This document shows, piece by piece, positions 43,993 through 55,480 of a stretch of DNA of 64,000 nucleotides; within the stretch, counting starts at the first letter, position 1; each line of letters starts with the position of its first letter. This DNA is from Gossypium raimondii (lineage: Eukaryota; Streptophyta; Magnoliopsida; Malvales; Malvaceae): positions 22,940,001 to 23,004,000 of the forward strand of contig NC_068569.1 of NCBI RefSeq assembly GCF_025698545.1. The letters run 5' to 3'. The notes beneath the pieces are model-generated. The model had not been told where the DNA came from. It did no database searches and worked only from the letters and a program-made list of their open reading frames with translations. The position numbers and the translations under genes were made by a program.

Positions 43993-45820
43993 TGTCGAAA
44001 CTCTTTTTTTTTAATTGATTTTATTTTAAAAAATAAAAATGGGAGTCGCTACCAATCACTTTTATGATGTATGATCAGATCACCTCATAAGTCGATTGTT
44101 TTAATAAGAGGTTTAGTTTATTGAAACGATGTTTTTTGGTCTACAAAATCTAGAAAATAGGTTCGTGAATCGATTACGCACGAGAAAGGATTAACACCCC
44201 TCTTACGCCCAAAATTTGTACTTAATTGATTATTCGATGTCTTAGTATTGAAAATTAAAAATTTGAAGAGAATTTAAAATGCGATCTATTTGTATTAAGA
44301 TATTTTGATAGAAAAGGGTTTATTTCGATTTAATCAAGAAGAAGGATCATGCTCCGTGAGTTAAGACACAACGCCTTTAGTTTTCGAAAACCAGAATAAT
44401 CATCGTTTTAATTGTTACTCTTTTTTTTTTGTTATTTTAAATATGATATTCGATTATTTCAGTTCTAGAAAAATGTCGTACTCCATAAGTTAGGAGCACG
44501 GCTTCTTCGAATCTCAAAAATAATGAACATTACCTCGGTTTTGAACATTTTATATGTTATATAAAACGAAGATAACCCCTCTTTTTAAAACAATATATAT
44601 TTTTTAAACAAAACAAATAAATATGTTGTGATATAATACATGCAACTACAATAATAATGAGAATACCAAATTAATAATAATAATATCAATTTTATAATAA
44701 TGGTACTAATCATAGCATAGTTATTATATATAAGTAAGTAAAATAATGATAATAACAAGGATAAAATAGAATAACATGTATAAATAAATGATATAGTAGA
44801 TTGATAAAATAAAATAAAATAGCTATATGGGTAGGATATTAGAATGATAAAATATAAATAAATAAAGGATACTATAATAACAATAATGTAATCATAATAA
44901 TAAAATAGATGAGGTAACTTAAAATAAAATAAACAGAAGATACATGATTGAAAAGGCATGACATGAAAGTGCCAAAAATAAAAAAAGAAATAATAAAATA
45001 ACAATAAAAAATCTCGGCCCTCCCCTAATTCGGCCTTGGCGTCGGCGAGTCTCCGCTATGGCCACCGATCATCCGCAACGGAGACCCCTTCCTCCGATGG
45101 TTGGAGATTGCAAAAAGGGGGTCATTTCATCCTTGTTTTCTAGGGAACTTGGATCTGGGGTCAAAATCCCAAGATCTGGTCGAAATTTGACAATAACAAG
45201 GAGGGGCTTTTTGACTTCCAGTCGTCCCTGAAGCAGCTTCAAGCGAACCCCGAGGGTGCGGCAGCCTTTTAAGTCAGAAGGGACTCCAGCGACGGCGTCG
45301 AGGTAAGAACCTTTTTTATTTCTCATTTTATGTTTTTACATAAAAAAAATAGATTCAAAAAAAGAATAAATAAAAAAGAATCACCTTCACAATTTGGTAT
45401 TATGTTTTCTATTGTTTCGTGTATCCGTTACATAGTTTTTTTGTTTTGGCTTTTTATAGCCGGATACATTACATTGTTTTTTACTGTTTTTACTATTGTT
45501 CTTTGTGTGTTCTTGTTCTTTCTTTTTTGCATGTGTCCCTGGCCAACGACGACGACTGGCAGACGAGACGTCAGACCTCGGGCGACGAAACCGTTGGCGA
45601 AGTGGAAGCGGCAGCACGCAGAAACCTTAGGGTTTCTGACTCTTCTGCAAACAGTTTAGGTTTTTGGGTTTATCAGGCTTTGTGTTTCTAATTTGGGTAG
45701 TGGGTTTTAAATTTGGGCCTGACATTTGTAAATGGACTGTTTTTGGATTTTAATATCTTTTATTTTTATTATTTTCTTGTTTGGTTTCTGTTTGGGCCCA
45801 GGCTAAATTGGCCTATTACA
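43993..45820 (-). mobile_element. Solo LTR, 1.8 kb, gypsy (TGTCGAAAC family)
   Basis: Plus-strand ends are TGTCGAAACT and GGCCTATTACA; flanks GAATA (43988-43992) and GAATC (45821-45825), a 4/5 target duplication. The left end matches 4582; the overall layout matches the LTRs at 25083 and 33552. No internal region or partner LTR. The frames at 44585-45691 (AT-rich or GC-rich LTR sequence) are not genes. Confidence 0.75.
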
Positions 45821-46337
45821 GAATCTATCATACCATTAATTCTTGATTTAAATGATTTAAGTGGTTTAAAGGAAATTAATTATTAAAAATAAAAATATTA
45901 AAAATTATAAATATTGATTCGATTAAGTAATTCAATCAATTTTTAGTCCGATTCAATAAATTTGTTCCAATTTGTAAATTAATTAATTTTGTACCTCTTA
46001 TCAAATCAATATCTCTATCGATTCCACAATCCAATGAATCAATCTAATTCTATTCGTAATATTGTCCGAAAGACTCTACTTAACCTAATTCTATTTATTT
46101 GTTTTTATCGATAAAAAATTTAGAAGTTTCAATGTTTCATTACAAGTGGCAAACAGTTTCCCTATTTATATAATATGTATTTAAAATATAATTCTTTTTG
46201 AAATAATTACAAATGAATAAATGAATAAGTTTAATAGGATTACATATACAAATGAATCTTATAAGAGATAGAGAAAAAAGAATAAAGAAATCAACATGGG
46301 CTAACAATAATTAATTAATGTTGTGGATGATGAAAAA
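45821..46337. other. PME-D 3' flank
   Basis: 46195-46337 matches 38000-38151 and 21412-21543, including aataaatgaataagtttaat. 45821-46190 is AT-rich with no gene. Confidence 0.6.
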
Positions 46338-49048
46338 TTAATGGGTGGTGGAATTGTTTGAAATGGCAGAAGAAGCTTTCTTGAAACGTTTGGGGGTAGA
46401 TTTGATCCAACTTTTGCCGTCAATCATGTTTTTTGTCAAGAAAATTTCCGCCTCTTTGGCCGTCAATTGTTGTGACCATTCAACCCTTTTCCTATTATTG
46501 GCTTCTGGTCCATAACATTTATATTCTCTATAGAACACCATGTTGCAAATATCAAACATGAAAATTGTTAAGCATCAGTTCAAATTTCAAATGATAAACA
46601 AATAGATAAACATATTACATTGCACTTATATGTTACCTTTACCTGGATGAGTCGCCCCAGTGATGCGGTCATTGAAACGACCAAAAATATCATATCCCTA
46701 ATAAATAATGAAAAAGAATAGTAAAAGGGAAGTAGGGTCAAATCCTCAAGGACTGGACTTGCAAAATATCTTGTTCCGTGAAATCTCAGGCAGAGTCTTG
46801 CCCAAGACAACCTGCGTTCCTGGAAAAAAAATAAAAACAATAACAGAATTAAAGGGTTGGATCTGGAAACAAAAAATAAAATAAAAACAGAATTAAGAAT
46901 ATTGAATCGAAAATTAGAAAAATTAAAAATAGAGTTGAGAGAAAGAAAATTCTTATGGGAGATTCTAGCCTCCAGTTGTCTCGTTCCGCCTTGGGCTCAA
47001 TCCTCGGCTTTTAGATGATCTTTCCCAAATCGAATAAGCCAGTTATAGTGGAAGAGGACGCCTACGACCACCAGCTCCAAGGATTTAGACTTACAATTTA
47101 GTGGAACCTGACTCTAGCCAACAATCGCTTCTGTGGGATCGTCTTATGCTAGATCAACGCTTCTCAATGGCGAATCCCACGCCATTTTGTCTCTTGGGCT
47201 CGCCAACCTCTGACGCAGTAAGCTAACGAACCGACTGTGCAACCTTCCCAAAACATACAAAGCGGCCGCCTTTGCATACGTTGAAAAACTTACTTCTTAA
47301 GGGACTTGGACGGAAGCGTCACTCAGAAAGTCTTGGAGAAACGATGAATACTCAGCGAGGAGGCTAAGTACGGATTCTAAGCCTCATGAACCCTTTTAGG
47401 GATTTTTGACAACCTTCGGCTAGATGGGTTTAGTAGCTCATGGTTGTGGTAGAAAAGAAAATAAATAAAATAAAAAGAAATATTTTATTGAAAAGAAATA
47501 TGAAAAGAACAAAAGCCTAGACTTTTGGGGACAGAATGTTTACAGAAGAAGAAAAGATGGGATCCCCTTTTGAGTCACTTCACCCCCTATTTATAGTGCT
47601 AGGGAAGATATTCTAATCCTACTTAAATTCCTAAAAGATAAATACATTTAATTGAAGATAAATAAAGATAAAATAAAATCCTAAAAATAATCCTTAATAA
47701 TTATCTCAATATTAATTATCCTAATATAATTAAAATAGAGTTTAATAGAATAAAATCTCTTCTTTTTGCATTTCAACCCTTGTGTCCTCCATGCTTGCAC
47801 TTTTGGCACCAACTTTTCCTTGTGTCGCACATTGGCCCATTTTATCTCTAAACGCTTTTGGCCCTTAATTTCACTTTTGCCTCAAATTTAGTCCCTATGA
47901 GATAAAAGATCATAAATAGCTCAAATTAGCAGAATTATACTCAGAATAAATACATAATTAATACATAAAAATACGTTATTCTAGAGTGTTATCACCCAGT
48001 CATCCCAACCCTGGGGTAGTATGACATTGGACATATATGTTAGGGCAAAAATGACTCTGGAATATGGGCCCCATGGCCTTCCTAATACATCAGTCTTCAC
48101 CCCAGTTATCTTGCAACCCTGGAATATAAATCTTGTCTTTTCTGATGGTGACTCCTTTCGTTGGGCTATAATTGATGCACCTCCTTCTGAGAGCGTATGT
48201 AAATGACACCTCTGAAATAACCGCCAGACGAATTTATATGTAAGTTACTCTTCATTTCACTTAAAATTCTCATATCTAACACATACTTGGACATTATCAT
48301 ATAGGATATAATCTCTTAAAGACCCTCCAAATATTTTGAACACATTTGACACTTGCAGAATATTACCAAGTAATCGATTGCTAAAATATGTTACCTCAAA
48401 AAGAGAACTGGCATTCCCAAAAATGAAGTCTACGGCTCTTTCAATGTAACAATTGTTGTAATATGTCTTCCGGTGTCATCTAGCAATGTATCCTGGTAAG
48501 ATAGAATTCTGTATCCAAAGAAAGCAGCCCTCTCTCCAGACACCCGTAATGCCACTACTTTAGCTCCAGGCCCGTAAGTATTTTATTCACCAAAGTTATA
48601 CACAAACATTCAGTTAACTCGAAAATTTGATTGTGCATTCTATACTTTACATGTACATGCATGGAGATGTTATATATACCTGAATTGTGAGATATTGGCC
48701 AATAAAATCTGAAGCCAACATAGTGAAAGTAGCTGATTCAAATATATTCTCACTGTCACTCCCAGTAATTATAGTGCCATTTGGCTTTGAACCACTTAAC
48801 GTAATAAAAGGCTTATCAGCTGGCACAACAATCTTTTCATTATAGATTCCAGGCTCAACCAATATGAAAACAACTTCTCTATTGTCTGATGGCACGACAT
48901 CAATAGTGTCTTGTATCTTTTCATAATCTCCTTTTCCTAATTGGTCCACCCTTAAAAGTAAAGCTGCTGCTGAAATTTGAGCAGCATCTGCTCGAGGGGT
49001 ACTCGCCATTAACATGAATAATGTTACGAAAAAGATGAAAGCAGCCAT
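46338..49048 (-). pseudogene. PME-D: pectinesterase pseudogene
   Basis: A full-length PME copy with all four exons recognisable: 49048-48680, 48582-48395, 48211-47995 joined to 46660-46637, and 46542-46338. Four lesions are seen. The exon-2 acceptor AG is AA (GAATAAAATAC against GAATAGAATAC in B). One base is missing in exon 2, where B has GACATTATTAC and D has GACATATTAC, so exon 2 is 188 nt instead of 189 and the frame is lost. A 1,334-bp solo LTR splits exon 3. The exon-4 acceptor CAG is CAA. Exon 1 is open and codes for 123 residues with a signal peptide. The active-site Gln position is Lys, as in B and C, so that change predates decay. Confidence 0.95.
46661..47994 (-). mobile_element. 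Solo LTR in exon 3 of PME-D
   Basis: Plus-strand ends TGATGCGGTC and AGTGTTATCA (TGAT/ATCA termini). Perfect 5-bp target duplication CCCAG at 46656-46660 and 47995-47999; removing one copy and the LTR restores the PME exon. Read on the minus strand it has, near its end, a tract (ccttgaggatttgaccctac) like the one near the end of the Athila-like LTR at 13036, so it is probably of that lineage. No coding sequence. Confidence 0.93.
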
Positions 49049-50554
49049 CGTTGCAAAACACAGGATTGTAATTAGCTCAAGGATATGGTGAAGTAAATGA
49101 TGAAGAAATGTTAATGTAAGATGACTGGTTTTGTTATGAACAGATTGTGGTGGATATTGTTTTTTTTATATATATATGTAACCAGGGGCTGATTTCTTGC
49201 GATGGAAGTGTGACATGTAAACGTCAAATTTGAAGCCACCATGTGTGGATTAACATAACATTATATCAAAGAAAAAGGCTGCAGTTGCCGCTAACACAAG
49301 CTTCCGGCAACTAGAAATTTTGATAGAAACTCGATAAGCCGTAGCCGCCATTTGATTTTGGTTCTAGCTAGCAACTTAGTTTCACTTGTACTTTAAAATG
49401 AGTTTATATGATTTTTTTTTTTTTGTTCAACCAGTTTATATGATTCATGAATCACAATTAGGAATGGAAACTAATACGTAACCGTTGATTTTGACCAAAA
49501 AAGCCAGTAAATTTGTGTTTTTTTTTCTTTTAATTTCGATTTTACATGGCAGATTTAATTTTTATTAAATATAGCATCGAATTTTCTAAATAAAATTTAC
49601 TCGGTCTTAAGATATTTATTAAAACAAACTCCTTCCATCCCATCATCACATGTAATTCTTATAGATTGTCATATTAGTGTCGCTAAAATTTTAATAGTTA
49701 AATCAATTGTTTTATTCAAATAAAATCAATTTGACTAAATTTTGAAAATCAATGAATGATGTGAATTCTAAATTAGAATAATGAATTTGTATAGACATGC
49801 ATTTTCAGATTTTCTATTAATTTTCAACTTTTATTTAAAAGGTAGTAATAATTTGATTAATTGTTGGACTAGTGTATCAAATTCAATAAACTAACTTCTG
49901 GTTTGATTTAATTTAATTTAGCCCCGAATGAAAGGAATAGATTAGGTTCGGCTGCTTGAGATTAAAGTTAGAAATGTTGTAACTATTTTTGCAATGTTTT
50001 TAATTGCAAGTCTTGATCAAAATTATTTGTAATCTTTGTTTTAATGGTTGATTTGACCATGGCATCGGTGGCTGTTCACTAGTCTTTTGACCTTTGATTA
50101 AGGCCCTTTTTTAATACTTTTGGGGCAGCCCATTGATTAAGGTCGTATTAACTTACAATTAAAAAGGAGTCCACTGATTACATCCTGTGCTTGTATTGTA
50201 GTGTTTAAGTTCTATTTTAGGAGTTGAATAAAAACTTGTCCAATTTTTTTAATTATATTTCTTCTCCAATCCCTAACCAAGGACTCTTTGTATTCTTTTT
50301 AAAAGGTATAATGTTATAAGTAGATTTCAATAATTATAATATAAAATCAAACTGGCATTAAACATATCAAATAAAGAATTGAAAGGTATCCAACGTTAAA
50401 TGTTGGAGTTTAGTGAGTATTGCAGAAAAAAATTTCTATCTATTTGACATTTGGCTCGACTTGATTTAATTTATGAATAATTGAGATTTATTAACATAAA
50501 ATATTTTTATTTTTTTTAAAAAAAAATCATCATTACATCAAAGAATGAACTTTT
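49049..50554. other. PME-D upstream flank
   Basis: Contains the PME-D TATA-like tract (49164-49178) and sequence parallel to the other PME upstream flanks through about 50200 (gccccgaatgaaaggaatag). No gene is seen. Confidence 0.55.
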
Positions 50555-50920
50555 TCCTTTAAATGAGAGCCTAACGTTTCTTAGCCCCAAAATCATGTCA
50601 GGTGGAATCAGGCGATGAAATTCATGTAGATGCAGCTTCCACGTTTGTCCTTGCGAGAACCTCGTACGAGTTCTTGCACACTTCCAAACTACAAAAACAT
50701 GATTTTCCATCCAAAATTTGTCAATCACACACAGTGCATGCATTCATGCATGGAAAGATCGAGAAGAAGGGAAAAGAAAAAGAAAAGAACAGACATCTCA
50801 CCTCCCCAAGGATCGATCATGATGCTTGGGTTTTCTAAAATAGACAATAAAATTTTGCTTTGCTTCTACTTAACCTATAACTCTATAGCTTTTGGCTGCA
50901 TTTATTTGTTTTTATATGAT
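50555..50920. other. PME downstream block, copy 4; no PME gene follows
   Basis: Same block as 37561 and 43741 (cttagccccaaaatcatgtc, cacagtgcatgcattcatgcatg, gcttctacttaacctata). In the other copies a PME gene lies to the right. Here similarity fades after about 50960, so this marks the edge of the array in the window or another deleted gene. Frames at 50516-50923 on both strands match no family I know. Confidence 0.6.
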
Positions 50921-52787
50921 TAAAAGTAGAAGCTTCATTACTAAAGCAAACAGTTCCCCTTTTTCCTTTTTTTTCCCCAAAATCTTCTTCTTGTATAATA
51001 CAAAGAGACAGGCACCTAATTTAGCACTTTAATTTGCTGGAAACCAATTGAGTTATGCAAGCTCATTGATGTTGTTACGCATTCATTGCCATTTTCATTC
51101 TCTAATTCTATCAAATTATGGAGAATATAATAGTTGCTTGCCACAAACCACTTACACCAATACTATTACAGTTCTATTCTATTCCATTTAGCCAAACAAT
51201 TAAATTACTATTACAGTTCTATTCCATTAATACAGCTCTAGTCTATTACAGCGAACCAAACGTGCGCTAAATGTTTCCACATTCTAAAATTTTTTAATAT
51301 AATTAACACTTAACTAGTAATTTTTCGACTTTAACAAGGTCTATAATTTGATACACACTTTTGTCTAATGTAATACTTGTGTTTTTGACAAAAGTTATAT
51401 ATTTTGGTACCGAAAGTAATAGTGTTAACCTTTTTCTAGTATTTAATTCGGTATTAGAGTTGATTTGATAAAAATCATAATTAGCAAATAATATTAGAAG
51501 TCAACTATTATCAAACCAATCTTAAAACTCAAATTAAACCACATCTATCGGATTGTATTTGGAAAATTAAATGCAAAATTAAATAAATTAGCAATCAACA
51601 CTAAATTTATTTTTAAAATCATGAAAATTCTAACCTAATAGTATTAGCAATTAACTTTTATAAATTCACAATCAATACGAAATTTATTCTACAAAATCAT
51701 GAAAAATTCAAACATAGTAGTATTAGTAATTTAACTTTCATCAAATCATTCCTAAAACCCAAATTAAATATTAAAATGTTAACACCATTATTTTGAGTAC
51801 CAAAATATATATGAAGATACTAAATAATAGGCTAAATTAGTCATATGTGTCGTGTTTTTTTTTAATTGGCCTTTTAGGTCGTTTTTTTTAATTAGGAAAA
51901 TAGGTTATATAGAACTCGCTTTCGCACTCTCTCTCCAATTAAAAAAATCGACATCTACGACTAATTTAGCCCAAATAATATATTTAGTATTTAAGAATTT
52001 ATATTTAAATATAAAATTAAACTTTAAAAGGAATTCATTAAAACTAAATTATTCATTGTACCTTCATTATATTGTAGCATGTTCAACTATTTTGAACATG
52101 TTTATCCACGTCTTAATCATACTTTGATCGTGCTGGGATTTTTTCTTCTTATGTATGAAGATATCATTATGTGTTTGGCCTGTATTACTATATCAAAACT
52201 ACATTATTTACAAAAAATATATATATTTAAAAATTAAAATCACTAGAAAAAAAGAAAAGAAATGTTTTAAGCAGTCAGGTCAAGGTCTCCTCCAGCCAGT
52301 ACGCGGTTGGTGGGTGGACCCTAATGCTTTGAAAACCACAGCTAACAAACATTTAGGATGGAAAATAAAATTAAAACACAAGTTAAATACTATATACTAA
52401 ATTAACAAAATGATTAAGAAAACTGTTGTGCAATTTATTTAATCAATTTGAGTATTGTATAGTTGAAGAGAAAAATAGCCATAGTCCTTGCTATAATTCG
52501 GGCATGCACGGAAAGAATCATTCTCTATCTACTTATTTTTATTTAAAACTATTTTAAAAATTAAATTAAATTATTGTGGGTCTAATCTCGCATTTTCTTT
52601 TTGATGGACATGATTTAATTTGTATAGGCCGAAGTTCATTGAGGCCACTAAGCTTTCCTTTTCCTTTTGAATCCCATCTAATTAATTAGTTGCAATTTGC
52701 CACCAATATTTTCGTACAATTTATCTATTATTTTCTCAATTATGACTACTTCCATCAAAGCTTAACCACAACTTAAGGTTTCATCAA
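50921..52787. other. AT-rich intergenic DNA
   Basis: No gene seen. 51130-51275 resembles one half of a MITE: ctattacagttctattc occurs twice and is followed by attacagcgaaccaaacgtgcgctaaa, an end type known in dicot MITEs, but the opposite end is not found. 51480-51760 has a degenerate local duplication (attagcaattaac, aaaacccaaattaaa). The frames at 51852-52400 are low-complexity. Confidence 0.45.
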
Positions 52788-53479
52788 CAGCACAGCAAAA
52801 CAGGTTTTTAGCGGTGTTTTTTTGGGCCTACTAAAATTTTTGCGGCGTTTATGTGGAAAAATGTCGCTATAGAACATGACCTTCAGCAGCGACTTCCCCA
52901 TAAACACCGCTATAGAATATGACCTTTAACAGCGCTTTCCTGACAAATATCGCTAAATAATATGACCTTTAACGGCACTTTCCCCACAAACGTCGTTAAA
53001 GAACATGGCCTTTAGTGACACTATCCCTACAAACGCCGCTGAAGAACATGACCTTTAGTGGCATTTTCCCCACAAACGCCACTAAAGAACATGTCCTTTA
53101 GTGGCACTTTTCCCACAAACACCATTAACTTTAGCAGATTTTTAACAACCCATTTTCATTCATAGAGAACTCGAATTGTCAACATAATTTCCTGTAACAT
53201 CAAATCCAACCAAAAACTACAAATCTAAATGATACTTCAAATCCAACAAAAGAAATATGTATATGATCTAAATTAATAAATGAAATAACAAAATTTATTA
53301 TATTCAAAAGTTATATTGTTAAAATATTCTCACAATAAGAAAACAAATGTCTAAGATGGCGGATTCTGCGACTGCTGAAACATCTTCATTATATTCTGAA
53401 GCTGTAATTGGAGTTCGTCATATTTTCTGCTTGCCTCTGCTCCCTCGTTGCTGCCTCCGCTTTAAGTTGTAGCTGGAGT
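52788..53479 (-). mobile_element. Old CACTA fragment
   Basis: The left end CAGCACAGCAAAA differs at three positions from the CACTACACCAAAA terminus at 53480. Next come degenerate subterminal repeats of the form cgcc(g/a)ctaaagaacatgacctttag (52810-53130). At 53351-53479 the minus strand carries the 3' end of a second-gene (Transposase_24/TNP1-like) coding sequence. It is cut at 53479 by the second CACTA element. Confidence 0.75.
53351..53479 (-). pseudogene. C-terminal remnant of a CACTA TNP1-like gene
   Basis: The minus strand reads LQLQLKAEAATRE, then after a one-base shift RKYDELQLQLQNIMKMFQQ and a TAG stop at 53353-53351. This is the coiled-coil C-terminus seen in the gene at 62257-63954 (RKYDKLQKQLQNMMKMFQQS). 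Truncated by the insertion at 53480. Confidence 0.8.
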
Positions 53480-53495
53480 CACTACACCAAAATTG

Positions 53496-54290
53496 GGTTT
53501 TAGCGACAGTTTTAGTGGCGTTTTTCGAAAAAACGCCGGAAAAAATAGAGAATTAGTGGCGCTTAAGAGGAAGCGCCGGTAAAAACTGATATTTAGCAGC
53601 GTTTTCAATAGAATGCCGCAAAAACATATGCATTAGCAGCGTTTTCACATAAAACGCCGCAAAAAAAATGGTACGGCGCCGTTTCTGTGGTCTTCGAAGG
53701 GCTTTAGTGGCGTTTCAATATTATCGCCGCTAATGATGAGACCTTTAACGGCGTTTTTGGGTATACGCCGCTAATGGTGGGTCTTTTAGTGGCGTTTGTG
53801 AGAAACCGCCAGTAATGTTACGATATTTATCGGTGTTTTCTAGTGTAGCGTCGCGAATGTTCTTACCTTTACCGGCGTTTTTACGTTTGCGCTGCTAATG
53901 GTGGAGATTTTAGTGGCGTTTTTGGTCAATCGCCGCTAGTGTTAAGGTATTAGCAGCGTTTTTGTCTTAGCGCCGCTATAGGTTGGGGGTAATAGTGGCG
54001 TTTTTGGTGAAACGCCACTAATGTTAAGGTATTTAGCGGCGTTTCTATCATAGCGCCGCTATTGTTGTGAATTTTACTGGCGTTTTTATGTATGCGCCGC
54101 TATTGGTTGGGGGTGATAGTGGCGTGTTCTGGTCAATCGCCACTAATGTTAAGGTATTTAGCGGCGTTTTGTTTTAAAGCGCCGCTAAAGTTGGGTTTTT
54201 TGCGGCGTTTATTTGTAAGCGCCGGAAAATTAGTCTATTTAGCGGCGTTTGTTTACAAGCGCCGGTAAAAAGTATTTTACCGTATTTAGC
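53496..54290. repeat. CACTA subterminal repeats, cluster 1
   Basis: About twenty short words of the type tttagcggcgttt alternate with their complement aacgccgctaa, for example at 54036-54060 and 54155-54186. Such subterminal arrays are the binding sites for CACTA-encoded proteins. Neighbouring opposite words can pair as hairpins. Confidence 0.85.
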
Positions 54291-55180
54291 TTATATTATA
54301 TTATTCATATTAATTAAATAAAATTCAACTTAAATGTAATTAAATATTTAAAATATTCAAGAAAAAAATAACACATAGAAATATTTTGAAATATATCACA
54401 TGAAAAAATTAAATTATTATTATTTAAAATAATTTTTAAGATTTTTGAGTACATGATTAATCTTGATAATTTTTTATATAATAATATATTTAAAAAATTA
54501 TATGATCCTAAAATAGATAGTATGATTATAAATTTTAAAATTGAATTACTTACTGATCAAGATTAGGTAATTTAGGGTTTTACGTTTAATCTAATTAATT
54601 ATAATCATGTTGAATTAATATCATGATTTAATGTATATAGAACTATTAATTTAAATTCAAATTGTGGTTATTGTGGATATGAATATCCAAAATGGGTTAC
54701 AATTTTAAAGATATGTTTTTATTAGGATGAAAAATTGATGGATATATAATATTATTTAATTTAAATTCTAGGTTGCAATATAATTAGTAACTTAAATAGA
54801 TTTGTGAATTTGAATTGAATTCATTCAAATTAAAATATATAAAATATTTTAACTCGCTATCATTCCTTTTGTTATCACTTCAATATTAAAAAAATCTCAT
54901 ACATATATATATATAGTCGTTGTTCGTCCTTTGTGTTTTCATTTATCTATTTGATAAATTTAAAGTATAATAAAGTAGTTAAATAGAGAATTTTTTAATT
55001 ATAAATAAAAAATATATTAATGATTGGTAACTTTATATAAAAAAAATTATAAAGTTTAATATTGTGTATTGGTACTTTATACAAAATTACTAAATATTAA
55101 TTATTGTTTAGTCGATTTTAAATATATTTTATGATTATTAAAGATTTAGGGAATAATTTTTTTTGGATGGTCTTTTAAGG
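54291..55180. other. AT-rich spacer in CACTA
   Basis: Nothing recognised. Contains a short (ta)n run near 54905. Confidence 0.6.
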
Positions 55181-55182
55181 AG

Positions 55183-55480
55183 TACCAGGTATGGATTAGG
55201 GTTTGGGATTAAGGTTTAGGGGTTTGGGGTTAGGGATTTGAGATTTGGGGTTAGGGATTTTGGATTTGGGGTTGGTGGTTTGGGGTCGGGGGTTTGTGAT
55301 TTAGGGTTTAAGGTTTTGGGGTTCGGGATTTGGGGTTGGTGGTTTAGGGTCGGGGGTTTGTGATTTAGGGTTTAGGGTTTTGGGATTTGGGATTAAGGTT
55401 TAGGGGTTAAGGACTTAGGGGTTGGGTATTTAGGGGTTGGGGTTTGAGATTTAAGGGTTAGGTACTCAAGTTAGGGATGG
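55183..55480 (+). repeat. Telomere-like G-rich tract (degenerate TTTAGGG)
   Basis: About 300 bp of units such as ggtttaggg, ggtttgggg, gggatttgg and gatttaggg. The same longer phrase (ggtttgtgatttagggttt) occurs at about 55289 and 55348, so part arose by local duplication. The strand bias is strict: G on plus, C on minus. It lies inside the CACTA element and is not a chromosome end. Confidence 0.8.

Noticed and set aside
44585-45004. A 139-residue Tyr/Ile/Phe-rich membrane protein on the minus strand
   Set aside because: Translation of AT-rich simple sequence within the solo LTR 43993-45820.
51125-51275. A complete MITE
   Set aside because: One end has MITE-like words, but no matching inverted terminus or target duplication was found on the left.
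55183-55480. A true telomere or chromosome end
   Set aside because: Units are degenerate, the tract is only about 300 bp, and a CACTA element continues on both sides.
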